From Micromonospora sp. WMMD812 (lineage in GTDB: Bacteria > Actinomycetota > Actinomycetes > Mycobacteriales > Micromonosporaceae): a stretch of DNA of 64,000 nucleotides. The notes beneath the pieces were generated by a model. The model ran no database searches. It had not been told where the DNA came from and worked only from the letters and a program-made list of their open reading frames with translations. The DNA lies in assembly GCF_027497215.1 (NCBI RefSeq), contig NZ_CP114904.1, positions 5,351,001 to 5,415,000 of the forward strand, written 5' to 3'. This document shows positions 22,950-33,716 of this stretch, piece by piece; position 1 is the stretch's first letter, and every line of letters begins with the position of its first letter. Made by a program: the position numbers and the translations under genes.

Positions 22950-22974
22950 TCACCTGAGCTGATGGTCCGTGGCC

Positions 22975-23003
22975 GGTCGCGGGAGGGTCTCCCGCCCGCG
23001 ACC
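22975..23003 (+). terminator. Hairpin between fusA and tuf
   Basis: A 9-bp perfect stem (GGTCGCGGG 22975-22983 with CCCGCGACC 22995-23003), with an inner GGG/CCC pair and outer GTCCGTGG/CCACGGTCGGAC bases. No T-run follows, so it may be a weak terminator or mRNA processing site. The 211-base gap may also hold a tuf promoter (TAGGCT at 23035-23040, -35 unclear). Confidence 0.5.
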
Positions 23004-23160
23004 ACCACGGTCGGACCGTGTGAGACCGGGCCTGTAGGCTTCACCGCCGCAGAACCCACAAAAGCTTCCCGGCCGCCAGGCCGGAAAGGCTGTCGACAGA
23101 GTCCTAAGCGCCGAACGGCGCGCCGGGCGTACGAACCAAGAAGTCCACAGGAGGACACCA

Positions 23161-24354
23161 GTGGCGAAGGCGAAGTTCGAGCGGACTAAGCCGCACGTCA
23201 ACATCGGCACCATTGGTCACATCGACCACGGTAAGACGACGCTGACGGCGGCCATCACCAAGGTCCTGCACGACCAGTTCCCGGACCTGAACCCGTACAC
23301 GCCGTTCGACGAGATCGACAAGGCGCCGGAGGAGAAGGCCCGCGGCATCACGATCTCGATCGCGCACGTCGAGTACCAGACCGAGGCGCGGCACTACGCG
23401 CACGTAGACTGCCCCGGTCACGCCGACTACATCAAGAACATGATCACCGGTGCCGCGCAGATGGACGGCGCGATCCTGGTGGTCGCGGCGACCGACGGCC
23501 CGATGCCGCAGACCCGCGAGCACGTGCTGCTGGCCCGCCAGGTCGGCGTGCCGTACATCGTCGTGGCGCTCAACAAGAGCGACATGGTCGACGACGAGGA
23601 GCTCCTGGAGCTCGTCGAGCTCGAGGTCCGGGAGCTGCTCTCGTCGCAGGAGTACCCGGGTGACGACCTGCCGGTCGTTCGGGTCTCGGCGCTGAAGGCC
23701 CTCGAGGGTGACCCCGAGTGGACCGGCAAGCTGATGGACCTGATGACCGCTGTCGACACCGCGATCCCGCAGCCGGAGCGCGAGACCGACAAGCCGTTCC
23801 TGATGCCGATCGAGGACGTCTTCACGATCACCGGTCGTGGCACCGTCGTCACCGGTCGCGCGGAGCGCGGCGTGCTCAAGCCGAACGAGGAGGTGGAGAT
23901 CGTCGGTATCCGCGAGAAGTCGCAGAAGACGGTCTGCACCGGCATCGAGATGTTCCGCAAGCTGCTCGACGAGGCCCGCGCGGGTGAGAACGTCGGTCTG
24001 CTGCTGCGTGGCATCAAGCGCGAGGACGTCGAGCGCGGCATGGTGGTCGTCAAGCCGGGCACCACGACCCCGCACACGGAGTTCGAGGCGACCGTCTACA
24101 TCCTCTCCAAGGAGGAGGGTGGCCGGCACACCCCGTTCTTCCAGAACTACCGTCCGCAGTTCTACTTCCGGACCACGGACGTCACCGGTGTCGTCACGCT
24201 CCCCGAGGGCACCGAGATGGTCATGCCTGGCGACAACACCACCATGTCGGTGAAGCTGATCCAGCCCATCGCCATGGAGGAGAACCTCAAGTTCGCGATC
24301 CGCGAGGGTGGCCGCACCGTCGGCGCCGGGTTCGTCACCAAGATCATGAAGTGA
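23161..24354 (+). CDS. tuf: Elongation factor Tu
   Basis: A 397-residue GTPase that delivers aminoacyl-tRNA. GTG start with AGGAGGA about 7 bases upstream. G1 GHIDHGKT (residues 19-26), G2 RGITI, G3 DCPGH, G4 NKSD and the SAL motif are intact. Domain [15 protein letters not shown] and domain III sequences through [14 protein letters not shown] are standard. No second tuf copy is in the window. Confidence 0.98.
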   Translation: MAKAKFERTKPHVNIGTIGHIDHGKTTLTAAITKVLHDQFPDLNPYTPFDEIDKAPEEKARGITISIAHVEYQTEARHYAHVDCPGHADYIKNMITGAAQMDGAILVVAATDGPMPQTREHVLLARQVGVPYIVVALNKSDMVDDEELLELVELEVRELLSSQEYPGDDLPVVRVSALKALEGDPEWTGKLMDLMTAVDTAIPQPERETDKPFLMPIEDVFTITGRGTVVTGRAERGVLKPNEEVEIVGIREKSQKTVCTGIEMFRKLLDEARAGENVGLLLRGIKREDVERGMVVVKPGTTTPHTEFEATVYILSKEEGGRHTPFFQNYRPQFYFRTTDVTGVVTLPEGTEMVMPGDNTTMSVKLIQPIAMEENLKFAIREGGRTVGAGFVTKIMK

Positions 24355-24703
24355 GCTGGGTAACCCCGATTAGACCCGCCGCCGGTCGTGCGGCATACTA
24401 GTCAGGTTGCGTAACGGCAGTTCGCTGCCCGCGTTCGGTTGATTCCGAACCTCCGGGCGGCAGAGCAGTCGAGCGTGGGGTGGTTGGCGGCCCGGCCGCC
24501 AACCACCCTCGCACGGCGTTCAGGTCGCGGTTATCGCGATCGGCGCCTTGACCCACCGCGTGGTCGGAACGCTCCGGAGCCCGGGGCGGAGCCTGGCCCG
24601 AGGGCGCGACACGCCCGACCGCGGGGGTCGGCGAAGTGGGCCTGTGCCAGCCGGTACAGGCGCCCGCAACACAGCGGCATCGAGAGAAGGAACAGAAGCC
24701 ACC
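24355..24703 (+). other. tuf-rpsJ intergenic region / S10 operon leader (349 bases)
   Basis: No gene is seen. It holds a candidate promoter TAGACC-N17-CATACT (24371-24399), a hairpin GTTCGG/CCGAAC (24433-24450) and a 14-bp perfect hairpin (24478-24508), followed by about 195 bases of GC-rich leader to rpsJ. The arrangement fits control of the S10 cluster at the leader, but no known leader family is recognised. Confidence 0.55.
24478..24508 (+). terminator. 14-bp hairpin in the S10 operon leader
   Basis: A perfect stem 24478-24491 with 24495-24508 and loop CCG. There is no T-run. If the upstream promoter is real, it lies within the S10 transcript and could be a regulatory or processing structure rather than the tuf terminator. 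Confidence 0.55.
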
Positions 24704-25012
24704 ATGGCGGGACAGAAGATCCGCATCCGGCTCAAGGCCTATGACCACGAGGTCGTCGACTCCTCGGCTCGGAAGATCGTCGAGACGGTGACGCGTACCG
24801 GGGCGCAGGTCGCTGGCCCGGTGCCGCTGCCCACGGAGATCAACCGTTTCTGCGTCATCCGCTCGCCGCACAAGTACAAGGACTCGCGCGAGCACTTCGA
24901 GATGCGTACGCACAAGCGGCTGATCGACATCATCGACCCGACCCCCAAGACGGTCGACTCGCTCATGCGCCTCGACCTGCCGGCTGGCGTCGACATCGAG
25001 ATCAAGCTGTAG
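24704..25012 (+). CDS. rpsJ: 30S ribosomal protein uS10
   Basis: A 102-residue protein, also NusE, the antitermination partner of NusB. ATG at 24704 with GAGAAGGAA upstream; canonical [19 protein letters not shown] start. [12 protein letters not shown] and the [19 protein letters not shown] loop are conserved. It heads the S10 cluster; rplC follows after 11 bases. Confidence 0.98.
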
Positions 25013-25023
25013 GGACCGGACAA

Positions 25024-25689
25024 ATGGACAGGCAAGTTAAGGGGATCCTGGGCGCCAAGCTCGGCATGACCCAGGTCTGGGACAACAACCGCGTTGTGCC
25101 CGTGACCGTGGTCGAGGCCGGCCCGTGCGTCGTCAGCCAGGTTCGTAACGCCGACAAGGACGGTTACGCCGCGGTCCAGCTGGCGTACGGCGCGATCGAC
25201 CCGCGCAAGGTCAAGAAGCCGATCAGCGGCCACTACGCCAAGGCGGAGGTGGCGCCGCGCCGGCACATCGTCGAGCTGCGCACCAGCGACGCCTCCGACT
25301 ACTCGCTCGGCCAGGAGGTCACGGTCGAGGAGTTCCCGGTGGGCGTGTCGGTCGACGTGACCGGCCGGACCAAGGGCAAGGGCTACGCCGGCCCGATGAA
25401 GCGGCACGGCTTCCACGGTCTGCGCGCCAGCCACGGTGTCGAGCGCAAGCACCGCTCGCCCGGCTCGATCGGCGCCTGCGCCACCCCGGGTCGTGTCTTC
25501 AAGGGCACCCGGATGGCGGGCCGGATGGGTGGCGTGCGCTACACCGTCCAGAACCTGACCGTCCAGGCGGTCGACACCGAGAACAACCTCCTGCTCGTCC
25601 GTGGTGCCATCCCCGGTCCCAAGGGCGCGCTGGTCCTGGTCCGCACCGCGGCCAAGACCAAGGCGAAGAAGGGCGGTGTGGCCAAGTGA
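25024..25689 (+). CDS. rplC: 50S ribosomal protein uL3
   Basis: A 221-residue early-assembly protein whose loop reaches the peptidyl transferase centre. The conserved start [14 protein letters not shown] and the central [13 protein letters not shown] and [19 protein letters not shown] motifs are seen. ATG 11 bases after rpsJ; it overlaps rplD by 4 bases (GTGA). Confidence 0.97.
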   Translation: MDRQVKGILGAKLGMTQVWDNNRVVPVTVVEAGPCVVSQVRNADKDGYAAVQLAYGAIDPRKVKKPISGHYAKAEVAPRRHIVELRTSDASDYSLGQEVTVEEFPVGVSVDVTGRTKGKGYAGPMKRHGFHGLRASHGVERKHRSPGSIGACATPGRVFKGTRMAGRMGGVRYTVQNLTVQAVDTENNLLLVRGAIPGPKGALVLVRTAAKTKAKKGGVAK

Positions 25690-26336
25690 CCACCGTTGAC
25701 GTCCTCACCGTCGAAGGCGCCAAGAGCGGCTCCGTCGAGCTGCCGGCCGACATCTTCGACGCGCAGGCCAACGTCGCGCTGATGCACCAGGTCGTGGTGG
25801 CCCAGCTCGCGGCGGCCCGCCAGGGCACGCACAAGGCCAAGACCCGCGGCGAGGTCGCCGGTGGCGGCAAGAAGCCGTACAAGCAGAAGGGCACCGGTCG
25901 TGCCCGGCAGGGCTCGATCCGCGCGCCGCAGTTCGCCGGCGGTGGCGTGGTCCACGGCCCGGTGCCGCGCGACTACAGCCAGCGGACCCCGAAGAAGATG
26001 AAGGCTGCCGCCCTGCGTGGCGCCCTCTCCGACCGGGCCCGCGCCGGCCAGGTGCACGTCGTCGAGGCGTTCGTCTCGGGCGAGAAGCCGTCGACCAAGG
26101 CCGCCCTGGCCACGCTGGCCAAGCTGACCGAGGCCCGCCGGGTCCTGGTCGTGCTGAGCAGCACCGACGAGCTGAACTGGGTGTCGCTGCGCAACGAGCC
26201 GCGGGTGCACCTGATCGAAGCCGGCCAGCTGAACACGTACGACGTGCTGGTGGCCGACGACGTGGTCTTCACGAAGGACGCCCTGGACGAGTTCCTGGGC
26301 GTGCCCGCCGAGACCACCGAGGAGGGTGGCAAGTGA
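25686..26336 (+). CDS. rplD: 50S ribosomal protein uL4
   Basis: A 216-residue protein of the exit tunnel; in E. coli it also represses the S10 operon. The tunnel loop [20 protein letters not shown] is intact, so macrolide-resistance deletions are absent. The GTG overlaps the rplC stop by 4 bases, and the 3' end overlaps rplW in the same way. Confidence 0.97.
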   Translation: MTTVDVLTVEGAKSGSVELPADIFDAQANVALMHQVVVAQLAAARQGTHKAKTRGEVAGGGKKPYKQKGTGRARQGSIRAPQFAGGGVVHGPVPRDYSQRTPKKMKAAALRGALSDRARAGQVHVVEAFVSGEKPSTKAALATLAKLTEARRVLVVLSSTDELNWVSLRNEPRVHLIEAGQLNTYDVLVADDVVFTKDALDEFLGVPAETTEEGGK

Positions 26337-26635
26337 GCACGATCGCCGACCCGCGCGACATCATCGTGGCGCCGGTCGTCTCGGAGAAGAGCTACAGCGA
26401 GCTGAACCGCAACTGGTACACCTTCCTGGTGCACCCGGACGCGAACAAGACCGAGATCAAGATCGCTATCCAGCAGATCTTCAACGTCCGCGTCCTGACG
26501 GTCAACACGCTCAACCGCGAGGGCAAGCGCAAGCGGACCCGCACCGGGTTCGGGAAGCGCAAGGACACCAAGCGGGCGATGGTGAAGCTGGCTGACGGTG
26601 ACCGTATCGAGGCCTTCGGCGGCCCGGTCAGCTGA
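26333..26635 (+). CDS. rplW: 50S ribosomal protein uL23
   Basis: A 100-residue protein at the tunnel exit, the docking site for trigger factor and SRP. GTG overlaps rplD by 4 bases. The conserved [12 protein letters not shown] start and the [13 protein letters not shown] basic loop are present. Followed by rplB after 12 bases. Confidence 0.97.
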   Translation: MSTIADPRDIIVAPVVSEKSYSELNRNWYTFLVHPDANKTEIKIAIQQIFNVRVLTVNTLNREGKRKRTRTGFGKRKDTKRAMVKLADGDRIEAFGGPVS

Positions 26636-26647
26636 GGGGTGTAGACA

Positions 26648-27487
26648 ATGGCTATCCGTAAGTACAAGCCGACGACGCCGGGCCGGCGTGGCTCGAGCGT
26701 TGCCGACTTCGCCGAGATCACCCGGTCCACGCCGGAGAAGTCGCTGCTGGCTCCGCTGCCGAAGAAGGGCGGACGCAACGCCCACGGCCGGATCACCACG
26801 CGCCACCACGGTGGCGGCCACAAGCGCCAGTACCGTCTGATCGACTTCAAGCGGGTCGACAAGGACGGCGTGCCGGCGAAGGTCGCCCACATCGAGTACG
26901 ACCCGAACCGCACCGCGCGTATCGCGCTGCTGCACTACGCCGACGGCGAGAAGCGCTACATCATCGCGCCGAAGGACCTGAAGCAGGGCGACACCGTCGA
27001 GTCGGGTCCGAGCGCGGACATCAAGCCGGGCAACAACCTGCCGCTGCGCAACATCCCGGTCGGTACCACGATCCACAACGTGGAGCTGCGCCCGGGCGGT
27101 GGCGCCAAGCTGGCCCGCTCGGCCGGCGTCGGCATCCAGCTGCTCGGCCGTGAGGGCGCGTACGCGACGCTCCGCATGCCGTCCGGTGAGATCCGGCGGG
27201 TCGACGTGCGCTGCCGGGCCAGCATCGGCGAGATCGGCAACGCCGACCAGTCGAACATCAACTGGGGCAAGGCCGGCCGCATGCGGTGGAAGGGCAAGCG
27301 CCCGACCGTCCGTGGTGTCGCCATGAACCCGGTCGACCACCCGCACGGTGGTGGTGAGGGTAAGACCTCCGGTGGTCGCCACCCGGTCAACCCGCAGGGT
27401 AAGCCCGAGGGCCGCACCCGTCGTAAGGGCCAGCCGAGTGACCGGCTGATCGTCCGCCGCCGCTACGCCACCCGCAAGCGCGGCTAA
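26648..27487 (+). CDS. rplB: 50S ribosomal protein uL2
   Basis: A 279-residue rRNA-binding protein needed for subunit joining and peptidyl transfer. ATG with GAGGGGTG upstream. The conserved [17 protein letters not shown] block and the C-terminal [18 protein letters not shown] are intact, including the essential histidine of that loop. Standard length. Confidence 0.98.
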   Translation: MAIRKYKPTTPGRRGSSVADFAEITRSTPEKSLLAPLPKKGGRNAHGRITTRHHGGGHKRQYRLIDFKRVDKDGVPAKVAHIEYDPNRTARIALLHYADGEKRYIIAPKDLKQGDTVESGPSADIKPGNNLPLRNIPVGTTIHNVELRPGGGAKLARSAGVGIQLLGREGAYATLRMPSGEIRRVDVRCRASIGEIGNADQSNINWGKAGRMRWKGKRPTVRGVAMNPVDHPHGGGEGKTSGGRHPVNPQGKPEGRTRRKGQPSDRLIVRRRYATRKRG

Positions 27488-27502
27488 CAGGAGAGCTGAC
27501 TT

Positions 27503-27784
27503 ATGCCTCGCAGCCTGAAGAAGGGCCCCTTCGTCGACGACCACCTGATCAAAAAGGTGGAGACGCAGAACGACAAGGGCACCAAGAACGTCATCAAGAC
27601 CTGGTCGCGGCGCTCGACGATCATCCCCGAGATGCTCGGGCACACGATCGCGGTGCACGACGGACGCAAGCACGTCCCGGTGTTCGTGACCGAGGCGATG
27701 GTCGGGCACAAGCTCGGCGAGTTCGCGCTGACCCGCACGTTCAAGGGTCACGAGAAGGACGACCGGAAGAGCCGTCGGCGCTGA
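27503..27784 (+). CDS. rpsS: 30S ribosomal protein uS19
   Basis: A 93-residue head protein that pairs with S13. Starts [15 protein letters not shown]; the [30 protein letters not shown] block is intact. ATG with AGGAGAG upstream, 15 bases after rplB. Confidence 0.97.
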   Translation: MPRSLKKGPFVDDHLIKKVETQNDKGTKNVIKTWSRRSTIIPEMLGHTIAVHDGRKHVPVFVTEAMVGHKLGEFALTRTFKGHEKDDRKSRRR

Positions 27785-27824
27785 CGCCGCGGGCATACGG
27801 ATAGAGGATCAAGGGGTTACAGCG

Positions 27825-28283
27825 ATGCCAGGAAAGGGCGACGCTCCGGTGCTTCCGGGCGCGCGGGCGGTTGCGCGGCACGTGCGCATCTCGCCGATGA
27901 AGGCGCGCCGGGTGGTCAACCTCGTCCGCGGCCTGCCCGCGAAGGAGGCGCTCACGGTGCTGCAGTTCGCGCCGCAGGCTGCGAGCGAGCAGGTGTACAA
28001 GGTGCTCGCGAGCGCGATCGCCAACGCGGAGAACAACGAGCGGCTGGACCCCGACGCGCTGCTCGTCAGCGAGGCGTACGTCGACGAGGGCCCGACCATG
28101 AAGCGGTTCCAGCCGCGGGCGCAGGGCCGGGCGTACCGGATCCGCAAGCGCACCTGCCACATCACCGTGGCGGTCGAGGCGGTCGCGCCGGCCGCGCCGA
28201 GGAAGGCCGCGGCGAAGAAGGCCGCCCCGGCGACGCAGGCCGCACCGGCCGAGACGGAGAGCAAGACGGAGGACGCCGAGTAA
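27825..28283 (+). CDS. rplV: 50S ribosomal protein uL22
   Basis: A 152-residue protein lining the exit tunnel. The core ([20 protein letters not shown] to [11 protein letters not shown]) is standard, and the tunnel hairpin [18 protein letters not shown] is unaltered. The last ~30 residues are an Ala/Lys/Glu-rich extension typical of actinobacteria. Its stop overlaps the rpsC ATG by one base. Confidence 0.97.
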   Translation: MPGKGDAPVLPGARAVARHVRISPMKARRVVNLVRGLPAKEALTVLQFAPQAASEQVYKVLASAIANAENNERLDPDALLVSEAYVDEGPTMKRFQPRAQGRAYRIRKRTCHITVAVEAVAPAAPRKAAAKKAAPATQAAPAETESKTEDAE

Positions 28284-29140
28284 TGGGTCAGAAGGTTCAC
28301 CCCACTGGGTTCCGGCTCGGCATCTCGACCGACTGGAAGTCCCGCTGGTTCGCGGACAAGCTCTACAAGGACTACATCGGCGAGGATGTCAAGATCCGCC
28401 GGATGATGTCCAAGGGCCTGGAGCGCGCCGGCATTTCCAAGGTCGACATCGAGCGCACCCGCGACCGCGTCCGCGTCGACATCCACACCGCCCGGCCGGG
28501 CATCGTCATCGGCCGTAAGGGTGCGGAGGCCGACCGGATCCGCGGCGAGCTGGAGAAGCTCACCGGCAAGCAGGTGCAGCTCAACATCATCGAGGTGAAG
28601 AGCCCCGAGTCGGACGCTCAGCTGGTCGCGCAGGGCGTGGCCGAGCAGCTGTCCAGCCGGGTCAGCTTCCGTCGGGCGATGCGCAAGGCCATGCAGTCGG
28701 CGATGAAAAACCCGGTCTGCAAGGGCATCCGGGTGCAGGTCTCGGGTCGTCTGGGCGGCGCCGAGATGAGCCGGACCGAGTTCTACCGCGAGGGCCGGGT
28801 TCCGCTGCACACGCTGCGGGCCAACATCGAGTACGGCTTCTTCGAGGCCCGTACCACCTTCGGCCGGATCGGCGTGAAGGTCTGGATCTACAAGGGCGAC
28901 GCGGTCCCGGGCCGGGAGGCCCCGGCCGAGGCCGGTCCGTCCCGCCCGCGCCGTGACCGTGGCGACCGGCCCGAGCGGCCGCGCCGTGGTCGGTCGGGTT
29001 CGTCCGGCACGACCGCCGGCGGTACCGAGGCCGGCCGGGCTGCCGCGACCACGCTCGCGCAGCAGGCCGAGACGCCGAGTGGGGACGCGGTGGATCCCGC
29101 CGCCGTCGCCGCCGCGGCAGAAACGCAGCAGGAGGGCTGA
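28283..29140 (+). CDS. rpsC: 30S ribosomal protein uS3
   Basis: A 285-residue protein of the mRNA entry channel with a KH domain ([21 protein letters not shown]). The core ends near residue 215. About 70 further residues rich in Arg, Pro, Gly and Thr form a long disordered tail, longer than in E. coli (233 residues). ATG overlaps the rplV stop by one base. Confidence 0.97.
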   Translation: MGQKVHPTGFRLGISTDWKSRWFADKLYKDYIGEDVKIRRMMSKGLERAGISKVDIERTRDRVRVDIHTARPGIVIGRKGAEADRIRGELEKLTGKQVQLNIIEVKSPESDAQLVAQGVAEQLSSRVSFRRAMRKAMQSAMKNPVCKGIRVQVSGRLGGAEMSRTEFYREGRVPLHTLRANIEYGFFEARTTFGRIGVKVWIYKGDAVPGREAPAEAGPSRPRRDRGDRPERPRRGRSGSSGTTAGGTEAGRAAATTLAQQAETPSGDAVDPAAVAAAAETQQEG

Positions 29141-29143
29141 CAG

Positions 29144-29569
29144 ATGCTGATGCCGCGCAAGCCCCCGAAGGGCTTCCGCAAGCCGCACCACCCGGACCGC
29201 CACGGCGCGTCCAAGGGTGGCAACCGGGTGGTGTTCGGCGAGTTCGGGATCCAGGCTCTCGAGCCGGCGTACGTGACCAACCGGCAGATCGAGTCGGCGC
29301 GTATCGCGATGACCCGCCACATCAAGCGTGGTGGCAAGGTCTGGATCACGATCTTCCCGGACCAGGCTCTGACCAAGAAGCCGGCGGAAACCCGGATGGG
29401 TTCCGGTAAGGGCTCGCCCGAGTGGTGGGTCGCCAACGTGAAGCCGGGGCGGGTGCTCTTCGAGATGTCCTTCCCCAACGAGCAGATCGCGCGAGAGGCG
29501 ATGCGTCGCGCGATCCACAAGCTCCCGATGAAGTGCCGCATTGTGACGCGCGAAGTGGGTGAGTCCTGA
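29144..29569 (+). CDS. rplP: 50S ribosomal protein uL16
   Basis: A 141-residue protein that positions A-site tRNA. Starts [20 protein letters not shown], with the conserved [20 protein letters not shown] and [20 protein letters not shown] motifs. AGGAGGG lies just upstream. The stop overlaps rpmC by one base. Confidence 0.97.
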   Translation: MLMPRKPPKGFRKPHHPDRHGASKGGNRVVFGEFGIQALEPAYVTNRQIESARIAMTRHIKRGGKVWITIFPDQALTKKPAETRMGSGKGSPEWWVANVKPGRVLFEMSFPNEQIAREAMRRAIHKLPMKCRIVTREVGES

Positions 29570-29805
29570 TGGCAGCGGGCGTTAAGGCCGCCGAGCTGCG
29601 TGAGCTCTCCGAGGAGGAGCTGGTCACGAGGCTGCGCGAGGCCAAGGCGGAGCTGTTCAACCTCCGCGTGCAGGCCGCAACCGGGCAGCTGGACAACAAC
29701 CGGCGGCTGCAGGTCATCCGCCGGGAGATCGCCCGGATCTACACGATCATGCGCGAGCGCGAGCTGGGGCTCTCGGCCGCGCCGACTGAGGTGACTGCAG
29801 GATGA
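29569..29805 (+). CDS. rpmC: 50S ribosomal protein uL29
   Basis: A 78-residue two-helix protein near the tunnel exit. Recognised by [25 protein letters not shown] and [14 protein letters not shown] helices. ATG overlaps the rplP stop by one base and the rpsQ ATG by four. Confidence 0.96.
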   Translation: MAAGVKAAELRELSEEELVTRLREAKAELFNLRVQAATGQLDNNRRLQVIRREIARIYTIMRERELGLSAAPTEVTAG

Positions 29806-30080
29806 GCGAGAACACCACCACCGCCAGCGCGCGGGCGCGCCGGAAGGTCCGTGAGGGCCTGGTCGTCAGCGACAAGATGGAAAAGACCGTCGTCGTCGAG
29901 GTCGAGGACCGGGTCAAGCACGCGCTGTACGGCAAGATCATGCGCCGGACCAGCAAGCTCAAGGTGCACGACGAGCAGAACAGCGCCGGCATCGGCGACC
30001 GGGTCCTGATCATGGAGACCCGGCCGCTGTCCGCCACGAAGCGCTGGCGGCTCGTGGAGATCCTGGAAAAGGCCAAGTAG
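29802..30080 (+). CDS. rpsQ: 30S ribosomal protein uS17
   Basis: A 92-residue primary 16S rRNA binder. The [22 protein letters not shown] block and the [13 protein letters not shown] end are conserved. A four-base ATGA overlap with rpmC. The following 98 bases hold two perfect hairpins before rplN. Confidence 0.97.
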   Translation: MSENTTTASARARRKVREGLVVSDKMEKTVVVEVEDRVKHALYGKIMRRTSKLKVHDEQNSAGIGDRVLIMETRPLSATKRWRLVEILEKAK

Positions 30081-30096
30081 CGAAGGCTTCGAGCTC

Positions 30097-30154
30097 GCCC
30101 GACGTCGCGTCGGGCGCGGGTTCCGCCAGGCTCCGGCCGCCACGGCGGCCGGAG
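30097..30154 (+). repeat. Two hairpins between rpsQ and rplN
   Basis: The first is an 8-bp stem GCCCGACG/CGTCGGGC (30097-30115) with loop TCG; the second is a 10-11-bp stem CTCCGGCCGC/GCGGCCGGAG (30131-30154). Neither has a T-run. This is the only sizeable gap at the S10/spc boundary, so they may slow transcription or stabilise processed mRNA. Confidence 0.6.
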
Positions 30155-30178
30155 AACCGGCAGACATAGGAGATAGAC

Positions 30179-30547
30179 GTGATTCAGCAGGAGTCGCGAC
30201 TGCGCGTCGCCGACAACACGGGTGCTCGGGAGATCCTGTGCATCCGGGTTCTCGGTGGCTCCGGTCGGCGCTACGCGAGCATCGGCGACGTCATCGTGGC
30301 CACCGTCAAGGACGCGATCCCCGGTGCCGGTGTGAAGAAGGGCGACGTCGTCAAGGCGGTCGTCGTTCGCACCGCCAAGGAGAAGCGGCGCCCGGACGGG
30401 TCGTACATCCGCTTCGACGAGAACGCCGCCGTCATCATCAAGGACGGCGGGGACCCGCGCGGTACCCGTATCTTCGGCCCGGTGGGTCGTGAGCTGCGGG
30501 ACAAGCGGTTCATGAAGATCATTTCTCTCGCGCCGGAGGTGTTGTGA
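30179..30547 (+). CDS. rplN: 50S ribosomal protein uL14
   Basis: A 122-residue subunit-interface protein, the first gene of the spc group. GTG start with AGGAGA upstream (30168-30173). The motif starting [18 protein letters not shown] and the block [18 protein letters not shown] are typical. Overlaps rplX by four bases (GTGA). Confidence 0.97.
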   Translation: MIQQESRLRVADNTGAREILCIRVLGGSGRRYASIGDVIVATVKDAIPGAGVKKGDVVKAVVVRTAKEKRRPDGSYIRFDENAAVIIKDGGDPRGTRIFGPVGRELRDKRFMKIISLAPEVL

Positions 30548-30864
30548 CCGTGAAGGTCAAGAAGGGCGACACGGTCGTCGTCATCGCCGGCAAGGACAAG
30601 GGTGCCAAGGGCAAGGTCATCGCGGCCTACCCGCGGCAGGACAAGGTCCTCGTCGAGGGCGTGAACCGGGTCAAGAAGCACACCCGCATCAGCACCACCC
30701 AGCGTGGCGCCAAGACCGGTGGCATCGTCACCCAGGAGGCCCCGATCCACGTCTCGAACGTGATGGTCGTGGACTCCGACGGCAAGCCGACCCGCGTCGG
30801 TTACCGCATCGACGACAACGGCCAGAAGGTCCGCATCGCGCGTAGCACCGGTAAGGACCTGTGA
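30544..30864 (+). CDS. rplX: 50S ribosomal protein uL24
   Basis: A 106-residue KOW-domain assembly initiator. [20 protein letters not shown] and [12 protein letters not shown] are seen. GTG overlaps rplN by four bases; its stop overlaps the rplE start. Confidence 0.97.
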   Translation: MTVKVKKGDTVVVIAGKDKGAKGKVIAAYPRQDKVLVEGVNRVKKHTRISTTQRGAKTGGIVTQEAPIHVSNVMVVDSDGKPTRVGYRIDDNGQKVRIARSTGKDL

Positions 30865-31433
30865 TGACCACGGCTACCGAAACCAACACGATGCCGCGCC
30901 TCAAGGAGCGGTACCGCAACGAGATCGTGGCGAAGCTGCGCGAGCAGTACGACTACGGCAACCCGATGCAGGTGCCGCGTCTGGTCAAGATCGTCGTCAA
31001 CATGGGTGTCGGCGAGGCCGCCCGTGACGCGAAGCTGATCGACGGCGCCGTCCGCGACCTGGCCACGATCACCGGCCAGAAGCCGCAGGTGCGGCGGGCG
31101 ACCAAGTCCATCGCGCAGTTCAAGCTCCGCGAGGGCATGCCGATCGGCGCGAAGGTGACCCTCCGCGGCGACCGGATGTGGGAGTTCCTGGACCGGCTGC
31201 TCTCCATCGCGCTGCCGCGTATCCGTGACTTCCGCGGTCTGGACGGGCGCAAGCTCGACGGGCACGGCAACTACACGTTCGGCCTGACCGAGCAGTCGGT
31301 GTTCCACGAGATCGACCAGGACAAGATCGATCGCCAGCGGGGCATGGACATCACGGTGGTCACCACCGCCACGACCGACGACGAGGGCCGGGCGCTGCTC
31401 AAGCTCCTGGGCTTCCCGTTCAAGGAGAACTGA
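30864..31433 (+). CDS. rplE: 50S ribosomal protein uL5
   Basis: A 189-residue 5S rRNA-binding protein. The ATG at 30864 (overlapping the rplX stop by one base) is chosen over a GTG one codon earlier; AAGGA is upstream of both. Conserved [29 protein letters not shown] and the C-terminal LLKLLGFPF are present. Confidence 0.96.
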   Translation: MTTATETNTMPRLKERYRNEIVAKLREQYDYGNPMQVPRLVKIVVNMGVGEAARDAKLIDGAVRDLATITGQKPQVRRATKSIAQFKLREGMPIGAKVTLRGDRMWEFLDRLLSIALPRIRDFRGLDGRKLDGHGNYTFGLTEQSVFHEIDQDKIDRQRGMDITVVTTATTDDEGRALLKLLGFPFKEN

Positions 31434-31434
31434 G

Positions 31435-31620
31435 ATGGCCAAGAAGGCGCTGATCATCAAAGCGGCCGCGAAGCCGAAGTTCTCGGTTCGCGCGTACACC
31501 CGCTGCCAGCGGTGCGGGCGTCCGAAGGCGGTCTACCGCAAGTTCGGTCTCTGCCGGGTGTGCATCCGGGAGATGGCCCACCGCGGTGAGCTGCCCGGCG
31601 TGTCCAAGGCTTCCTGGTAA
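31435..31620 (+). CDS. rpsZ: 30S ribosomal protein uS14, zinc-binding type
   Basis: A 61-residue short, zinc-ribbon S14 (CQRC and CRVC pairs). It starts 1 base after the rplE stop. The sequence [20 protein letters not shown] is typical of the zinc-binding paralog; a zinc-free form, if present, lies elsewhere. Confidence 0.97.
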   Translation: MAKKALIIKAAAKPKFSVRAYTRCQRCGRPKAVYRKFGLCRVCIREMAHRGELPGVSKASW

Positions 31621-31715
31621 TAGCCCGGCGCGCTCCGCGCGTCAGCTGCACTGTCTCTTCGCCGTAGGCCTGCGGGCGAACGCGGGAACCCCGGCGAGAA
31701 AGGTTGACGAAATCC

Positions 31716-32123
31716 ATGACGATGACCGACCCGATCGCAGACATGCTCACGCGTCTGCGTAACGCCAACCAGGCGTACCACGACCGGGTGACGATGCCCT
31801 ACTCCAAGATCAAGGCGAACATCGCCGAGGTCCTGAAGGCCGAGGGCTACATCGCCACCTGGTCGGTCGAGGAGCCCGAGGAGGGCGCCGTCGGCAAGCG
31901 ACTGGTCGTCGAGCTGAAGTACGGCCAGAACCGGGAGCGGAGCCTGGCCGGCATCAAGCGCGTGTCCAAGCCCGGTCTCCGGGTGTACGCCAAGTCGGAC
32001 GGGCTCCCCCGGGTGCTCGGTGGGCTGGGCGTGGCGATCATTTCGACGTCCCAGGGGCTGCTCACCGACCGGCAGGCCCGCAAGCGGAGCGTTGGCGGGG
32101 AAGTCCTCGCCTTCGTCTGGTAA
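31716..32123 (+). CDS. rpsH: 30S ribosomal protein uS8
   Basis: A 135-residue protein; in E. coli S8 represses the spc operon. The ATG at 31716 gives the canonical [17 protein letters not shown] start; an upstream TTG at 31704 directly abuts the GAGAAAGG site and is unlikely. The C-terminal [20 protein letters not shown] block is conserved. Confidence 0.96.
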   Translation: MTMTDPIADMLTRLRNANQAYHDRVTMPYSKIKANIAEVLKAEGYIATWSVEEPEEGAVGKRLVVELKYGQNRERSLAGIKRVSKPGLRVYAKSDGLPRVLGGLGVAIISTSQGLLTDRQARKRSVGGEVLAFVW

Positions 32124-32139
32124 CGGGAGACAGGTAGAA

Positions 32140-32682
32140 ATGTCGCGTATTGGACGTAAGTCGATCCCGGTGCCAACCGGCGTTGACGTCACGATCAACG
32201 GGCAGACCGTCAAGGTCAAGGGCCCGAAGGGCGAGCTGTCGCACACCCTGGCCGAGCCGATCACGATCGAGAAGGGCGAGGACGGCCAGCTGTCCGTCAA
32301 CCGCCCCAACGACGAGCGCAAGGCCAAGGAACTGCACGGCCTCAGCCGTACCCTGGTCGCCAACATGATCGTCGGCGTCACCGAGGGCTACCGTAAGAGC
32401 CTGGAGATCGCTGGCACCGGTTACCGGGTCACCGCCAAGGGCAAGGACCTCGAGTTCGCGCTCGGCTTCTCGCACCCCGTGCTGGTGCCGGCGCCGGAGG
32501 GCATCACCTTCACGGTGGAGCGGCCGACGCTGTTCCACGTGGCCGGCATCGACAAGCAGCAGGTCGGCGAGGTCGCCGCCAACATCCGGAAGATCCGCCC
32601 GCCGGAGCCCTACAAGGGCAAGGGCGTGAAGTACCAGGGCGAGGTCATCCGCCGCAAGGCTGGAAAGGCAGGTAAGAAGTGA
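32140..32682 (+). CDS. rplF: 50S ribosomal protein uL6
   Basis: A 180-residue protein near the GTPase centre. ATG at 32140 with GGGAGACAGG upstream and start [12 protein letters not shown]. The C-terminal [16 protein letters not shown] motif is intact. Longer in-frame readings would run into rpsH. Overlaps rplR by four bases. Confidence 0.96.
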   Translation: MSRIGRKSIPVPTGVDVTINGQTVKVKGPKGELSHTLAEPITIEKGEDGQLSVNRPNDERKAKELHGLSRTLVANMIVGVTEGYRKSLEIAGTGYRVTAKGKDLEFALGFSHPVLVPAPEGITFTVERPTLFHVAGIDKQQVGEVAANIRKIRPPEPYKGKGVKYQGEVIRRKAGKAGKK

Positions 32683-33068
32683 GCGCCACGCTGCTCAAGC
32701 GCCGCCGCGGCGTCGCCGCCAAGCGCGCCGTCGGGCGGGCGCGCCGGCACTTCCGGGTCCGCAAGAACGTCAGTGGTACGGCCGAGCGTCCGCGCCTGGT
32801 CGTCACCCGTTCGCTGCGGCACATCGTCGCCCAGATCGTCGACGACACCAAGGGTCACACCCTGGCGTCGGCGTCGACCCTGGACGCGTCGCTGCGCGGC
32901 ACCGAGGGCGACAAGAGCGCCCTTGCCGGCAAGGTGGGCGCCCTGCTCGCCGAGCGGGCCAAGGCCGCCGGTATCTCCAAGGTCGTCTTCGACCGCGGTG
33001 GCAACCGGTACGCGGGGCGGGTCGCCGCGCTTGCCGACGCCGCCCGCGAAGCCGGGCTCGAGTTCTAA
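32679..33068 (+). CDS. rplR: 50S ribosomal protein uL18
   Basis: A 129-residue 5S rRNA-binding protein. The GTG overlaps rplF by four bases (GTGA). [20 protein letters not shown] and [19 protein letters not shown] are typical of the family. Confidence 0.97.
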   Translation: MSATLLKRRRGVAAKRAVGRARRHFRVRKNVSGTAERPRLVVTRSLRHIVAQIVDDTKGHTLASASTLDASLRGTEGDKSALAGKVGALLAERAKAAGISKVVFDRGGNRYAGRVAALADAAREAGLEF

Positions 33069-33101
33069 CAACCCCGTCACGAGAGAGAAGGAAGGCTGCT
33101 G

Positions 33102-33716
33102 ATGCCAGGTCAACAGCGCCGTGGCGGCGGGTCCGGTGGCAACGAGGGTGGTCGCCGCGACAACCGCCGTGAGGGCGGCCGCGGAAACGCGCCCGTCGAG
33201 AAGACCCCGCACCTCGAGCGGGTCGTCGCGATCAACCGCGTCGCCAAGGTCGTGAAGGGTGGTCGTCGCTTCAGCTTCACCGCCCTGGTGATCGTGGGCG
33301 ACGGCGACGGCACGGTCGGCGTGGGCTACGGAAAGGCCAAGGAGGTGCCCGCGGCGATCGCCAAGGGTGTCGAGGAGGCCAAGAAGCACTTCTTCAAGGT
33401 GCCGCGGATCGGCCAGTCGATCCCGCACCCGGTGCAGGGCGAGGACGCCGCCGGCGTGGTGCTGCTCAAGCCGGCCTCGGCCGGTACGGGTGTCATCGCC
33501 GGTGGGCCGGTGCGTGCCGTGCTGGAGTGCGCGGGCATCCACGACGTGCTCTCCAAGAGCCTCGGCTCGTCGAACCCGATCAACATCGTGCACGCCACCG
33601 TGGCGGCGCTGAAGGGGCTGGAGTCCCCGGAGGCTGTCGCCGCGCGTCGTGGCCTGCCGGTGGAGGACGTCGCGCCGGCCGCCATGCTGGCGTCGCGGGC
33701 GGGGGTGGCTTCCTGA
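33102..33716 (+). CDS. rpsE: 30S ribosomal protein uS5
   Basis: A 204-residue protein controlling fidelity and mRNA unwinding. ATG with GAGAGAAGGAAGG upstream. A Gly/Arg-rich N-terminal extension (about 35 residues) precedes the core [24 protein letters not shown] block and the [16 protein letters not shown] end. The stop overlaps rpmD by one base. Confidence 0.97.
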   Translation: MPGQQRRGGGSGGNEGGRRDNRREGGRGNAPVEKTPHLERVVAINRVAKVVKGGRRFSFTALVIVGDGDGTVGVGYGKAKEVPAAIAKGVEEAKKHFFKVPRIGQSIPHPVQGEDAAGVVLLKPASAGTGVIAGGPVRAVLECAGIHDVLSKSLGSSNPINIVHATVAALKGLESPEAVAARRGLPVEDVAPAAMLASRAGVAS

